Under the pieces are notes generated by a model, which was given only the letters and a program-made list of their open reading frames with translations, had not been told where the DNA came from and made no database searches. A program made the position numbers and the translations under genes. A DNA stretch of 64,000 nucleotides from Leptospira yanagawae serovar Saopaulo str. Sao Paulo = ATCC 700523 (GTDB taxonomy: Bacteria > Spirochaetota > Leptospiria > Leptospirales > Leptospiraceae), in assembly GCF_000332475.2 (NCBI RefSeq), contig NZ_AOGX02000024.1:372001-436000 (forward strand). Direction: 5' to 3'. Positions 40,097-50,168 of this stretch are shown here, in pieces; the stretch's first letter is position 1, and each line of letters opens with the position of its first letter.

Positions 40097-41106
40097 AACA
40101 ATCCATTCTGATTGTCGAAGACATCCATTCCATTCGCGAAGCCATCATGGATTTGTTGAGTTCCAAATATAATGTTTTTGGAGCAGAACATTTTGAAGAA
40201 GCCGTTTGGTATCTCTCAAATGAAAAAATTGATTTAACCATCACAGACATACGATTGCCAGGCAAATCAGGAATAGATTTAGTAAAGCTCATTCAAAAAG
40301 AATTCCCTCATGTACTGTATGCTCTAATGACTGCATACAATATCAACGAATACATAAAGTTTGCAAAAGACCTTCAAATTTGGAACATCATTCCTAAATA
40401 TAGTTTTTTAGACATTCACCTCATCGAGGTGATGGTAGAAAAATTATTATCAAATGATATCTTTGGAATTGAAAAATATTTCACAAAAGAATTCCAAGTA
40501 TTTGATAAAAATATCAATAGCGAGTTCGAGGAAGCTCCTAGTAACGGAATTGTTTATAAACAAATCAAATCTGATCAAGATAGATCTATTTTATGTGGTA
40601 AAATATCAAAAAACTTAATCCAATTGGGTGCACCGAAAGCCATCCAACAAGTATTAGAGGAACTCACTTCCAATGCCATGATCCGTGCTCCGCGAACAAA
40701 CGAAGGGGAATATAAATACCAATTTGAAATTCCTAGTCATGATATAGTAGTTCCATTAGATAATATCCAACTTATGCCAGAAGATTATTTTCTCATTGGA
40801 TATGGTTCTACGGAAAGTACAATCTTTATCGTTGTACGAGACCAGTTTGGCTCACTTAGGAAAGAAGAAATTTTGCATCGATTGGATCGCCACATTAGCA
40901 TTGATGAAACAACAGGATTTCCGAAAGGGTTAGAAGATAGCCATGGCCGAGGGCTTTACATATGCAGAGAAATCTCTGACCAATTGATCTTCAATATCAA
41001 ACCAGGGGTATGCACTGAAACCATAGCCATGATCAACAGGGAAGGAAGGACTGGATTTAAATCCTTATCCATCTATGAAGTTGATGCCAAAGCTAATTTG
41101 ATTTAA
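40093..41106 (+). CDS. Response regulator with C-terminal RsbW-like ATPase domain
   Basis: A 337-residue protein. Residues 1-120 are a receiver domain with acidic pocket (ILIVED), phospho-acceptor Asp52 ([12 protein letters not shown]), Thr80 (ALMTAYN) and Lys102 (IIPKYSF). The C-terminal part (about 190-330) is a GHKL ATPase-type domain: N box [14 protein letters not shown], a later [10 protein letters not shown] strand and G2 box [12 protein letters not shown]. This arrangement resembles anti-sigma factor kinases of the RsbW type more than DNA-binding outputs. No DNA-binding domain is visible, so output may be through protein binding or kinase activity. It is the last gene of the gap unit and ATGA-coupled to the kinase. 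Confidence 0.85.
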   Translation: MKQSILIVEDIHSIREAIMDLLSSKYNVFGAEHFEEAVWYLSNEKIDLTITDIRLPGKSGIDLVKLIQKEFPHVLYALMTAYNINEYIKFAKDLQIWNIIPKYSFLDIHLIEVMVEKLLSNDIFGIEKYFTKEFQVFDKNINSEFEEAPSNGIVYKQIKSDQDRSILCGKISKNLIQLGAPKAIQQVLEELTSNAMIRAPRTNEGEYKYQFEIPSHDIVVPLDNIQLMPEDYFLIGYGSTESTIFIVVRDQFGSLRKEEILHRLDRHISIDETTGFPKGLEDSHGRGLYICREISDQLIFNIKPGVCTETIAMINREGRTGFKSLSIYEVDAKANLI

Positions 41107-41225
41107 GAAACCTTTTTATAAATCCCAGGATTCTATTTAAGGATTCCCTTTGGTGATCTTTGGAATCGAGTTAACTTCACTCTGTTTTTTAAGATCAATG
41201 GAATTCCAAAAATTCCAAACCATAT

Positions 41226-42293
41226 TCACAATTTTTGAAATTGGACCAGATCTGTTTTTGTTTCCATATAAAACACAGACTCTAACTTACCTGGGAAAAA
41301 ACGAATGGGGAATTCTGTAGGAGAGATACGTTTCTTTCGAATGAGTTCTCCCCTTTCATTTAAAAAAAGAAGTTCCGAATCCACAAGGGCAACAAAAAAG
41401 GAATCAGCTGCGTAAATAGATTGGTACACTCCACCTTGTTTTGATTTATTTTTTTCCCAAACAAGTTTTCCTTCTTCATAAAATTCCAACGAATTTGGTG
41501 TTTGTATCAAAATTTGTCCTGCATTACCCGTTGCTATGTACAATTGGTGAGGAAAAAATTTGGGCAAAGAAAATTCCTCTTTTGGTTCACCCACTTCATC
41601 CAATAAGAGGATCCAGTCTTTATTTTCGATGGAAAAATGAACTGTAGTCAATTTCCCATCGGGAGAAAGGGAAACCGATTTAAAAAATGAGTTAGGTTTG
41701 TCTTTTGATAAATCAAAACCAAAGGACAAATTGCCCTTTTCATCCAAACGGTAAATTTCTCCACCGGAAAATAGTACGACAACACCTTTGTTTTTGGAAT
41801 CAAATTGGTAGTCTGTTAAAAATCTTCCATTTAACTCTTGTTTACCAACTTGATTTCCACTTTCATCGAGTAAAAATACTGTATTATTGTCACCAGATAA
41901 ATACAATACTGGTGAAGCAAAATATCCACTCCTTGGATAGGAATTGATTGGTTTTTTCCAATACAACTCACTGCTATCGGAATAAAAATTTACTTCGTCC
42001 CCAATTTTTTCATACAAAAGATAACCGTTACCAAGAAGAGGGAAATCTACCAAATACTTTGAATCAATTTCTGGTGAAGAATTTGTTTTAAATGAATAAA
42101 ATTGTTTATTGAATTTGTAACCATTTATTGTTTTTAAAGGATCTTCTCCCACTTTAGGAGAAGTTGTTCCAAATCTTCCTTCTAAATTCCAAATCCAAGT
42201 TTCTCGGATGTTTGGAACAAAATTCAATTCCACATCCCAACTCAAAAAAAATAAAAGAAAAAAACCAATTGAATACAGAATGTTTTGAAACAT
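41226..42293 (-). CDS. Membrane-anchored propeller-like protein
   Basis: A 355-residue protein with an N-terminal hydrophobic segment (ILYSIGFFLLFFLSW), then repeated beta strands with aspartate turns: YLSGDNNTVFLLDESGNQV, VLFSGGEIYRLDEKGNLSF, SLSPDGKLTTVHF, WILLLDEVGEPKEEF, SLEFYEEGKLVWE and LFLNERGELIRK. The pattern suggests a WD40- or PQQ-like beta-propeller facing the periplasm. No family is identified. It begins 3 bases after cinA and is the last gene of the long rpsF-led run. Confidence 0.7.
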   Translation of the reverse strand: MFQNILYSIGFFLLFFLSWDVELNFVPNIRETWIWNLEGRFGTTSPKVGEDPLKTINGYKFNKQFYSFKTNSSPEIDSKYLVDFPLLGNGYLLYEKIGDEVNFYSDSSELYWKKPINSYPRSGYFASPVLYLSGDNNTVFLLDESGNQVGKQELNGRFLTDYQFDSKNKGVVVLFSGGEIYRLDEKGNLSFGFDLSKDKPNSFFKSVSLSPDGKLTTVHFSIENKDWILLLDEVGEPKEEFSLPKFFPHQLYIATGNAGQILIQTPNSLEFYEEGKLVWEKNKSKQGGVYQSIYAADSFFVALVDSELLFLNERGELIRKKRISPTEFPIRFFPGKLESVFYMETKTDLVQFQKL

Positions 42294-42296
42294 AGT

Positions 42297-43550
42297 TTAT
42301 ACAGTCCTAAACTTTAATGATTGGTATACTAAAAATAATGCAGTGTTACTTGCATTCTCTCGAATTGCTTCCCGATTCCCTGGAAAAACGTATCGATGTA
42401 CGGATATTTTTCCATTTGGTTCTTTTAATCCAAAACAAACAGTCCCAACAGGTTTATTGTCACTGCCACCATCTGGTCCTGCAATCCCAGTAATGGAAAC
42501 ACCAAAGTCGGTCCTTGTTTTCTGGTAAAGACCTTCCACCATGGCCTTTGCAACTTCGTCACTCACAGCACCATATGTTTCAATGGTATCCATAGGAACT
42601 TCAAGTAAATTTGTTTTGAACTCGTTTGCGTATGTGAGAAATCCACCTAGAAAATAAGCACTAGACCCAGGTTGTTCCGTAAGTTTTTTTCCAAGAAGGC
42701 CTCCCGTACAACTTTCGGCAACCGAAATCGTAAGTCCCTCTTTTAATAGCTGTTCGTGGACATATTGAAACACATCGTCGGAAATAATTTTTGGATATTG
42801 TGCCTCTAAGTGTTGTATGATCGTTTCCAGTAAAGGCTCATTTGTGGATTGGAAGATACATTTAATGTAACCTCTATTCGCTGTCACTCCCCACTCTGCT
42901 TCTTTGAAAAACTGATCCCGATTCGGTTCGATAAAATCATTTTGGAATAAAGACTCACCCATATTCCACAACCATTTGGTTTTTTGGACTAAGTTTTCAC
43001 GAGGGTAAAGTTTTTTTAACTCAGGGACCAAACGGCGTTTGAACATCTCTGTCATCTCCGAGGGAACGCCAGGCATACAAACCAAATAGGAATGCTCACC
43101 TAATGATTCAACAAATCCTACGGCAATGCCAACAGAATTATCTAAAGTTTTGCATCCTTCCGGAACATGTGTTTGGCGAAAGACACTAGGAAGGATGTCT
43201 TTGTATTCTTTCCCTCGTGACTCATAAATTTTTGTTAAACGAAGTTTTGCTTTTTCGACAGAATAAGATTTTTTTCCTGTTAATTGCAAAACCGTTTGAA
43301 GTGTATAATCATCTTCTGTTGGTCCAAGCCCACCTGTCATTATGACTAACACTGGTTTTTCTTTGGCTAAAGATTGTAAGGTTTGTAATTCTGAAAGAAT
43401 GAGAATTGGGTCATCGGGCAAAGTAATGAATTTTTTAACTTTCCAACCGAGTTCAAATAACTGGTTGGCAATCCAACCAGAGTTGGTGTCCACACTCCTT
43501 CCTGCTGTGAGCTCCGAACCTGTTGACAAAATGACAATATAAGGAGTCAT
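42297..43550 (-). CDS. cinA: CinA-like protein (competence/damage-inducible family)
   Basis: A 417-residue two-domain protein. The N-terminal molybdopterin-binding-like domain (about 1-170) contains ILSTGSELTAGRSVDTN and MTGGLGPTEDD; the C-terminal CinA domain (about 260-415) contains SVAESCTGGLLGKKLTEQPG, YGAVSDEVAKAM and GIAGPDGGSDNKPVGT. Family members have pyrophosphatase activity in the first domain and nicotinamide mononucleotide deamidase activity in the second, serving NAD salvage. Both halves look intact. It lies 6 bases after argS. Confidence 0.94.
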   Translation of the reverse strand: MTPYIVILSTGSELTAGRSVDTNSGWIANQLFELGWKVKKFITLPDDPILILSELQTLQSLAKEKPVLVIMTGGLGPTEDDYTLQTVLQLTGKKSYSVEKAKLRLTKIYESRGKEYKDILPSVFRQTHVPEGCKTLDNSVGIAVGFVESLGEHSYLVCMPGVPSEMTEMFKRRLVPELKKLYPRENLVQKTKWLWNMGESLFQNDFIEPNRDQFFKEAEWGVTANRGYIKCIFQSTNEPLLETIIQHLEAQYPKIISDDVFQYVHEQLLKEGLTISVAESCTGGLLGKKLTEQPGSSAYFLGGFLTYANEFKTNLLEVPMDTIETYGAVSDEVAKAMVEGLYQKTRTDFGVSITGIAGPDGGSDNKPVGTVCFGLKEPNGKISVHRYVFPGNREAIRENASNTALFLVYQSLKFRTV

Positions 43551-43556
43551 TTTGGA

Positions 43557-45332
43557 TCACTCTTCTTCTTTTGACATCTTCTTTGGAGCAGAGATACCCA
43601 AAAGTTCCAAACCCGATGCAATCGAACATTTTGTTAAGTATATGAGAAGTAACAAGTGATCCCTTTCATCACCTTGTTTTTCCTTAATGCGATTGTCTTT
43701 CTGAGAATAAAACTTTGTAAACGCTTTACTAAGTGATTGTAAATAATTGGTTAGGCGGTGCGGCTCTAAGTTCGAAGCCGTATCATAGACTTCTTCTTGG
43801 AAACGAGAAATCCAAAATAACAAACGAAGGCGTTCTTCAGATTGGAAATGGTTGGCATTTAGATCCTTTGGCCCCGCCCATCCTTCTAACGAAATCTGTA
43901 ATTCTCGAAAGATGGAACAAACCCTTGCATGGGCATATTGGATATAAAATACTGGATTTTTATCTGATTCATCTTTTGCCAGATCCAAATCAAAATCAAG
44001 AGGTGCATCAGAACTTCTCATAAGGAAAAAATAACGCCCAACATCTTTTCCGTTTTTACCAAGGTAGGTTAACAGATCACGCATGGTTTGAAAAATACCC
44101 AAACGTTTACTCATCTTCACTTTTTCTTTGTTTTCTATGAGATTCACTTGTTGGGCTATGAGAACTAAAAAACTATCTCTTGGTTTTCCAAAGGATTCCA
44201 CAGCTCCTTTCAAACGAGCAATGTAACCGTAATGATCGGGTCCCCATATATCGATAAGTTTGTTAAAACCACGTTTGTATTTATCATAATGGTAGGCAAT
44301 GTCTGCCATTAGGTAAGTTGGCCTTCCATCTTCCCTACGAATCACTCGGTCTTTGTCATCGCCATACTGAGTGGATAAAAAATGAAGTTTACCATCAATG
44401 GTTGTCACATCTTGCGATTTTAGAATGGAAGGAACTTTTTCCACTTCACCTGCTTCGTGTAAGCTCCTTTCACTATAAAACAAGTCAAACTGAACACCAA
44501 AAAGTTTTAAGTCTTCTTTTTGTCGGCTTAAATTGTAATCCACTGCATACTTCGATAAAAACGGAACCAAATCTTCCCAATTTTTCTTTTGAATCCAATC
44601 ATCCACTTGTTTTGATTTGGAAATGTCCAAAAGTAATTCTTTGGCGATATCTTTAATGTATTCCCCGCGGTAACTTTCTTTTGGCAAGATTCGTTTTTCT
44701 ATTAGTGAAATTACAGAATCCTCAGTTTCCTCTTCTTGGAAAGAGATCGTTTCACCTTTTTCTTCAAAGATACGGATTAGAACCGCAACTCCAAGTAAAT
44801 ACACTTGGTTTCCATAATCATTTACATAAAACTCTCGTTTTACGGTATGACCAAGGCTGGACAGTAAATTTCCAAGAGCATCTCCATAAGCTGCCGAACG
44901 AGCCGAAACAATATTCATAGGTCCAGTTGGATTCGCAGAAACAAACTCAAGTAAAATGTTTTCAATATGATCCGAATGTGCAAAACTAACACTAGGGAAC
45001 ATGACCGAATTTGTATATTGGATTAGAAAGGAAGCGCGAATTCGAAAATTGATAAATCCTGGTGGAGAAAAAGTGACAAATTCGAAGAGGGAATCATTTT
45101 TGATTTCCGCAAGTAAACCTTCAGCGATATCTTTTGGATTTAATTTTAAAAGATTTTTGTTTTCCAAAGCAAAAGGCGAAGAATAATCTCCAAACTTTTC
45201 ATCCCTTGAGTATTCAATTCGGATTTTAAAATCAGAAACTGGTAAGTCGATATTTTGTTTTAATAGATAGGATTTGACTGCTGTTTCAAGTTCAGTGAGG
45301 ACAAGATTCTTTAATAATTGATTGGCTTTCAT
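43557..45332 (-). CDS. argS: Arginyl-tRNA synthetase with altered HIGH motif
   Basis: Charges tRNA-Arg. The 591-residue protein has the N-terminal tRNA-recognition domain, the SANPTGP segment that precedes the class I signature, YVNDYGNQV, IWGPDHYGY, KMSKR (KVKMSKRLG) and the C-terminal anticodon-binding helices (YIQYAHARVCSI). The surprise is the signature itself: where ArgRS normally has H-x-G-H, residues 140-143 read Asn-Ile-Val-Ser (44904-44915). Everything around it is well conserved. It overlaps the small protein upstream by 4 bases. It is the only ArgRS in this window, so I regard it as functional with a divergent site. Confidence 0.95.
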   Translation of the reverse strand: MKANQLLKNLVLTELETAVKSYLLKQNIDLPVSDFKIRIEYSRDEKFGDYSSPFALENKNLLKLNPKDIAEGLLAEIKNDSLFEFVTFSPPGFINFRIRASFLIQYTNSVMFPSVSFAHSDHIENILLEFVSANPTGPMNIVSARSAAYGDALGNLLSSLGHTVKREFYVNDYGNQVYLLGVAVLIRIFEEKGETISFQEEETEDSVISLIEKRILPKESYRGEYIKDIAKELLLDISKSKQVDDWIQKKNWEDLVPFLSKYAVDYNLSRQKEDLKLFGVQFDLFYSERSLHEAGEVEKVPSILKSQDVTTIDGKLHFLSTQYGDDKDRVIRREDGRPTYLMADIAYHYDKYKRGFNKLIDIWGPDHYGYIARLKGAVESFGKPRDSFLVLIAQQVNLIENKEKVKMSKRLGIFQTMRDLLTYLGKNGKDVGRYFFLMRSSDAPLDFDLDLAKDESDKNPVFYIQYAHARVCSIFRELQISLEGWAGPKDLNANHFQSEERLRLLFWISRFQEEVYDTASNLEPHRLTNYLQSLSKAFTKFYSQKDNRIKEKQGDERDHLLLLIYLTKCSIASGLELLGISAPKKMSKEEE

Positions 45333-45589
45333 TTTTCTATTTTAAGTTCCATTTTTAATTGGTCTGCATTTTCCCATAGTTCAAAACTTTTGATTTTGAA
45401 ACGTGTGACAAAATTAGGAATCGATTCCTTCGGCTCACGTAATATGGCTGGGAACATTTCTTTTTGGAGTTTGGAGATTTTGGGAAAGGATGTTGGTTTA
45501 AGGTTTTCCGATTTTAGCAATAATTGGAAAAGTGCAAGGAAAACGGAAAAGGTCATCACTAACAAAATGGTTTTTGTGATAAAATTCAT
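45329..45589 (-). CDS. Small single-pass membrane protein
   Basis: An 86-residue protein with one N-terminal hydrophobic segment (ITKTILLVMTFSVFLALFQLLL), followed by a short basic and polar region. It overlaps recO by 4 bases at its start and argS by 4 bases at its end, so it is embedded in a translationally coupled chain. This arrangement, with normal codon use, supports a real gene. I recognise no family; a small signal-anchored or periplasmic protein is the simplest reading. Confidence 0.72.
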   Translation of the reverse strand: MNFITKTILLVMTFSVFLALFQLLLKSENLKPTSFPKISKLQKEMFPAILREPKESIPNFVTRFKIKSFELWENADQLKMELKIEK

Positions 45590-46335
45590 AAATCCCCGAT
45601 GGTTTTGTAAAATTCAAAATATGACTTTAACTCCCTTCCCAACAGGGAACGCAAAAACTGATTGAGAATCAGATCCCCTTCGGTATACTCCGTAACTTTT
45701 GGGAAGATGGCTAAGACATTTGAAAATTTCTTAGATAACATTGTATGAAAGAGTTTTAAAACAGGCAAATGATCTTTGGAGATAGGATGGCAATCAGAAC
45801 ATAAAAATTCACGTGAGTCCACAGAGAAATATGCCTTTTGTTTTGTTAAAACCTCTTCCCCGCAGGTATGGCAATAAAACTCACTGGGAAAATGCCCCAT
45901 ATGTGTGAGGGCTCGGAGTTTGAAAAAGGGAAGGATTTCCTTTCGAAACCCGTTGGCATTCGATGTTTCCAGACTGCCAGATAACAACTGGTATAAAAAT
46001 GGGTGGCTTTCTCCATCAGGGTACAAATAGGAAGTGAGCTCAGTGATGTACAAAACAAAAAGAGTTCCTACATAGTCTGATTTCAGTTCGTCGTATCGTT
46101 TGATTAGGTGGATTTCCTTTGTCGACTTCCAATCCTTCTCGGCTTGGTCATAAAAATCCACTTCTACCATACAACCAAGTTCCGTTGAAATGATCGCCCT
46201 CCGTTTGGATTTCCGAATTCCTTTGCTAATAAAATTCATTCTTACATGGGACTCACCGGCTAAACTGATGAGTCTATCACTATCACCAATGTCCTTACTC
46301 TGGATAATGATCCCGGTTTCTTTTCGAATGGCCAT
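45586..46335 (-). CDS. recO: DNA repair protein RecO
   Basis: RecO anneals single strands and, with RecR, helps load RecA at SSB-coated DNA. The 249-residue protein starts with an OB-fold (KETGIIIQSKDIGDSDRLISL), continues with helices, and has a zinc knuckle made of CHTCGEEV and FLCSDCHPI. The fold order and length match the family. ssb is in the same gene run, and RecO works on SSB-bound DNA. It starts 1 base after ybeY and overlaps the small membrane-protein gene by 4 bases. Confidence 0.93.
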   Translation of the reverse strand: MAIRKETGIIIQSKDIGDSDRLISLAGESHVRMNFISKGIRKSKRRAIISTELGCMVEVDFYDQAEKDWKSTKEIHLIKRYDELKSDYVGTLFVLYITELTSYLYPDGESHPFLYQLLSGSLETSNANGFRKEILPFFKLRALTHMGHFPSEFYCHTCGEEVLTKQKAYFSVDSREFLCSDCHPISKDHLPVLKLFHTMLSKKFSNVLAIFPKVTEYTEGDLILNQFLRSLLGRELKSYFEFYKTIGDL

Positions 46336-46800
46336 TTATCTTAAAAAAACCAAATCCAAACATTCATCTTCCATCCTTCGCATAAGAAGGGCATCTTCCT
46401 CATTTGTTTCATGATCGAATCCAAAGAGATGGAGAATTCCGTGAACCAACAACCGATAAAATTCATCAATAAGACTATGTCCAATCTCAATCGCTTGTTT
46501 CCTACATGTATCCATCGAAATCACAACCTCTCCCAAAATCTGGACTGGGATCTGCGGAAATTCGGAATACAATGGAAAAGACAAAACATCAGTAGTTTTA
46601 TCTTTCCCTCGCCTCTCCCCATTGATTGTTTTCATTTGCATATCATCGACTAGTAAAATAGAAAGATCTAATGCTTTTAAAAAACTTGGGCTTATGTATT
46701 GTAAAATTTTTTCACTATTCTTTAAAACCAAATCTGGAATGATTTCGGTTTGGTTTGTTTCATCATTCCAATGCGTGGAAACCAAAAGGGACGGATTCAT
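46336..46800 (-). CDS. ybeY: Endoribonuclease YbeY
   Basis: YbeY is a zinc-dependent endoribonuclease involved in 16S rRNA 3' end maturation and ribosome quality control. The 154-residue protein carries the signature [11 protein letters not shown] (H-G-x-L-H-L-x-G-F/Y-D-H), with three histidine metal ligands, and the preceding [14 protein letters not shown] and [10 protein letters not shown] motifs. It overlaps the HD-domain phosphodiesterase by 4 bases. The phoH-HD-ybeY order is a widespread conserved neighbourhood. Confidence 0.96.
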   Translation of the reverse strand: MNPSLLVSTHWNDETNQTEIIPDLVLKNSEKILQYISPSFLKALDLSILLVDDMQMKTINGERRGKDKTTDVLSFPLYSEFPQIPVQILGEVVISMDTCRKQAIEIGHSLIDEFYRLLVHGILHLFGFDHETNEEDALLMRRMEDECLDLVFLR

Positions 46801-49163
46801 CGTTTTGACTTTTTTGAATTCGCTGACTCTAGTGCCTTGGTATCTTCTGGTTTTGGGTACTTGGGCCTTTGGTGTAGGCTTGAAAGTAAAACTTCTTTGA
46901 AACTTGCTTTTATGATTTCTAAATCACCGATGGTTAAACCACTTTCATCCAATTGGTTTTCAGCAAGTTTAGAATTGATGATTTTACGGATCAAATCATC
47001 CAAACTTTCCGGGGATACTTCATCTAACGAACGCGAGGCAGCTTCCAATGAATCGGCAATCATCACGATGGCTGTTTCCTTACTTTGTGGTTTCGGACCT
47101 GGGTATTGGAAATCCTTTTTGTTGATATTTTTACGTGCACTACTCGATATCTCTTGTAAGGCTTTGTGGTAAAAGAATGCCATGGTGGAAGTTCCGTGAT
47201 GTTCCGGAATAAAACTAATGATTTCTCTAGGTAACCTTGCTTTTTTGGCCATCTCAATTCCATCTAACACATGATCAATGACAGTTTTTGCAGCAAGGGC
47301 AGGGTTATTTTTATCTATATGTTCTGGTTTTGGAATCAAATGTTGGTTTTCCACAAAAAAACCGGCATTTGGAATTTTGCCTATGTCATGGAAATAAACA
47401 CCCACTCGCACAAGCAGTCGATCCAAGTTTAGGTTCTGTGCTGCCCGCTCAGAAAGAGCTGCGACCATAAATGTGTGTGTGTAAGTAGAAGGTGCCTTCG
47501 TTAGAAGTTGTTGTAACAATGGATGCCCTGTATCAGCAAGTTCAATCAACTTAAACCGTGTGGGGATATTGAATATGTATTCGTAAAGAGGAAGCAATAA
47601 CTGTACGGCCGTGGCACTTGCAAACCCATTCACAAAACACATCACTGTAATTCGAAATAAATTGGAATTGGTTAAATCTTTAAAAAAACCAGCACCACTA
47701 GATACATAAAATTCCCGTCCATCAAACAAATAGCCAGCGGTTGTTACAAGAATTTGCACAAAGGTAAGTAAAAAACCAGCTTTTAGGAAATCGATTCGTT
47801 TGAGTAACCTTCTCCCATATATGGAGCTCATCACTGCTACAGTAAAGGCTAACATAAAAGATGTGGGATTGTATCTGGAAGCAAAAAATACAGCGAAGGC
47901 TAAAAAGAAACCTATGGCGATCGAAAGTTGTTCGTCGTATACAAAACCAAGTAACAAACAGAGCATACCTACAGGGACAAACATTCCGAAATAGTATACT
48001 CCCGACAAATCACTGTCAGTTGCATAGAATACCTTCGACAATAAATAAATCGAAGCGATCACAATCCATAATGTAAAAAAGATAATGAGGTTACTGGAAA
48101 GGTCATTCAAACGGTTTGGCCGGTATCGGATCAAATAAAAACCGACAATGACAATAAGCACACATTGTGTGAGAAATATGGAAACGATAGAAGCAAGATT
48201 TGCTCTTGTCGCATACAAATTCATCATATCCAGTTTCAACTTCACTTCTGGAGTGATGACATCCCCCGCTCTTACAATGATTTCATTGGCTTGGATCCTG
48301 CTTTTTTGTACAGAAACGGCATTCGCTGCTTTTATTCTAGAATTTTCTGTTTCTTCAGGATTGTAATTGCATGCAGGATAAGAATACACGTAATAAAGAC
48401 CAATCCTTGAAACGGCTTTTAGGAGTGATTCAGATACATTCGGTAATTTTTCAGAAGCTAACTTAGATAATACGGCAGTAACCGGTCCATCTTTGTAAAT
48501 TTGAGAACGTGGGATGACTAAATTTCCATCGATGATCGTGGTATGGTCTTGGGTACCGATATTACGAATTTTCGCACCCGCTTTGTCCAATTCTTTGGCA
48601 AAAGATAAATCTTCTTTTACGATGCAGTATTTAGAAAAGATAAGATTCGTGTACTGTTGGATGAAATTTTTTAATTTTTCTTTTTTTGGATAATCTAATA
48701 TTGCTTGGATTTCATCATTTGTGCGATTGCGCCACCTAGGAATTCGGTCCTTTACCGTTGTGGGATTTGATTTTCCTTCTTGGACCAAAATGCGTAAGAT
48801 TTCTAAATCTTCCGATAAATTGGTATCAATTCCAGAAGCGAGCACACCAAAGTCTTTGTCAAAAGCATAGGGAACATTTGATTTCGCTTTTTGTTTTTCT
48901 AAATTGGTTTTATCACTATCTTCGTAGGAAAATTCTTTTACCGATTGGATGGTTTCAGGTGCAATTTTACCTTCAGAAAATAGTCCTTCTGGGTCTGTAT
49001 CGACCTTGGATTGTCCAAAAAATGGAATCGAAAGTACGTACGTAACAAAAAGCAAAGTGAGGAATACCAAAATGATTTGGATGTTCCGAACGACAGAGAC
49101 TGGCCTAACTTTCGTTAAAAAGTCAGTCACACTTGTCATAGAAGAATCAAAGATTGCTTTCAT
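46797..49163 (-). CDS. pgpH: 7TM receptor HD-domain phosphodiesterase (PgpH type)
   Basis: A 788-residue membrane protein: one N-terminal helix, an extracytoplasmic 7TMR-HDED domain (about 60-300), seven hydrophobic helices (about 310-530) and a cytoplasmic HD domain. The HD domain has [22 protein letters not shown] helices, [13 protein letters not shown] (HDIG) and [16 protein letters not shown]. PgpH proteins degrade cyclic di-AMP to pApA, controlling osmotic and envelope functions. Placing it between phoH and ybeY is the usual arrangement for this family. It overlaps each neighbour by 4 bases. The c-di-AMP specificity is inferred from family membership. Confidence 0.93.
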   Translation of the reverse strand: MKAIFDSSMTSVTDFLTKVRPVSVVRNIQIILVFLTLLFVTYVLSIPFFGQSKVDTDPEGLFSEGKIAPETIQSVKEFSYEDSDKTNLEKQKAKSNVPYAFDKDFGVLASGIDTNLSEDLEILRILVQEGKSNPTTVKDRIPRWRNRTNDEIQAILDYPKKEKLKNFIQQYTNLIFSKYCIVKEDLSFAKELDKAGAKIRNIGTQDHTTIIDGNLVIPRSQIYKDGPVTAVLSKLASEKLPNVSESLLKAVSRIGLYYVYSYPACNYNPEETENSRIKAANAVSVQKSRIQANEIIVRAGDVITPEVKLKLDMMNLYATRANLASIVSIFLTQCVLIVIVGFYLIRYRPNRLNDLSSNLIIFFTLWIVIASIYLLSKVFYATDSDLSGVYYFGMFVPVGMLCLLLGFVYDEQLSIAIGFFLAFAVFFASRYNPTSFMLAFTVAVMSSIYGRRLLKRIDFLKAGFLLTFVQILVTTAGYLFDGREFYVSSGAGFFKDLTNSNLFRITVMCFVNGFASATAVQLLLPLYEYIFNIPTRFKLIELADTGHPLLQQLLTKAPSTYTHTFMVAALSERAAQNLNLDRLLVRVGVYFHDIGKIPNAGFFVENQHLIPKPEHIDKNNPALAAKTVIDHVLDGIEMAKKARLPREIISFIPEHHGTSTMAFFYHKALQEISSSARKNINKKDFQYPGPKPQSKETAIVMIADSLEAASRSLDEVSPESLDDLIRKIINSKLAENQLDESGLTIGDLEIIKASFKEVLLSSLHQRPKYPKPEDTKALESANSKKSKR

Positions 49164-50167
49164 GGTTTTTTGTTAAATAAACTTTCGTTTTCTTCGAAAC
49201 GTCGGACAATTGATTCTACAATCGGGTGACGAGTAATGTCTTCTCTTCCGAAAAAAATTGTCTCTATTCCATTCAAATTCTTAAGTGTGTAAACTGTTTT
49301 TTCAAGGCCTGAACGACCAAGGGCTAAATCAATCTGAGTTGCATCTCCTGAAATCGCCATTTTGGAATTTTTCCCAAAACGTGTGAGAAACATTTTTAAT
49401 TGTGGCAGTGTACAGTTTTGTGCTTCATCCAAGATGATAAAGGAATGGGAAAGGGTTCTACCTCGCATAAAGGCAATGGGAGCAATTTCAATTTTTCCCA
49501 CCTGTAAGTATTCACTCGTTTTTTCAAATCCGATACACTCGTGTAACGCATCATAGATGGGACGAAGGTAAGGGTTTACTTTTTGTGTTAAGTCACCAGG
49601 TAAAAAACCTAAGTTCTCCCCCGCTTCCACGGCTGGTCTTGTGAGGATGAGCCTGTCCACTTCTCCCGTTTGCATCATGCGACAAGCCGTTGCAATGGAT
49701 AAAAACGTTTTCCCAGTACCAGCAGGTCCCATGGCAATGGTGATATAGTTTTTATGAAGGCTATCAACAAAACTTTCTTGGTTTTTTGTACGCGGGAAAA
49801 TGGGTTTTCCTTTGAAGGTAACAAAAATTTTGTCTCTCGGAGTCCAAGTTTCTCCTTCCTTTTGGAAATCAGGAGATCCAGGTGTTGGCCAACCACCACT
49901 TGAATCCTTTACTTTGTTCACTAAGTAATCGATATCAAAAAAGGAATACTCGGATTTGTCTGGTCTACGTTTGAAATTTTCTTCTACCTTTTGGAAGGTA
50001 TCAAGTGCCACTTGGACGTGGTCACTGCTCCCTTGGATGATCAGAGATTTTCCACGGGGAATGAGTTTTACATTCAGTCTGCTTTCCCATAACGGGAGTT
50101 TGCTGTCACCAATCCCACATACCGTTTGGTAGAGAGACTCTTCCTGGAATGTAAAACTTTCATCCAT
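49160..50167 (-). CDS. phoH: PhoH-family ATPase with KH-like N terminus
   Basis: A 335-residue ATPase thought to act on RNA in ribosome maturation. The N-terminal third has a KH-like strand-helix fold ([15 protein letters not shown]). The ATPase core has Walker [29 protein letters not shown], the Walker B-type [10 protein letters not shown] and the sensor segment [10 protein letters not shown]. It lies 1 base after aspS and overlaps the HD phosphodiesterase gene by 4 bases. PhoH and YbeY are commonly neighbours and are thought to work together on rRNA. Confidence 0.95.
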   Translation of the reverse strand: MDESFTFQEESLYQTVCGIGDSKLPLWESRLNVKLIPRGKSLIIQGSSDHVQVALDTFQKVEENFKRRPDKSEYSFFDIDYLVNKVKDSSGGWPTPGSPDFQKEGETWTPRDKIFVTFKGKPIFPRTKNQESFVDSLHKNYITIAMGPAGTGKTFLSIATACRMMQTGEVDRLILTRPAVEAGENLGFLPGDLTQKVNPYLRPIYDALHECIGFEKTSEYLQVGKIEIAPIAFMRGRTLSHSFIILDEAQNCTLPQLKMFLTRFGKNSKMAISGDATQIDLALGRSGLEKTVYTLKNLNGIETIFFGREDITRHPIVESIVRRFEENESLFNKKP

Positions 50168-50168
50168 A

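Noticed and set aside
41200..41216. Inverted repeat GGAATT/AATTCC as a terminator between convergent genes
   Set aside because: The stem is AT-rich and no T-run follows on either strand.
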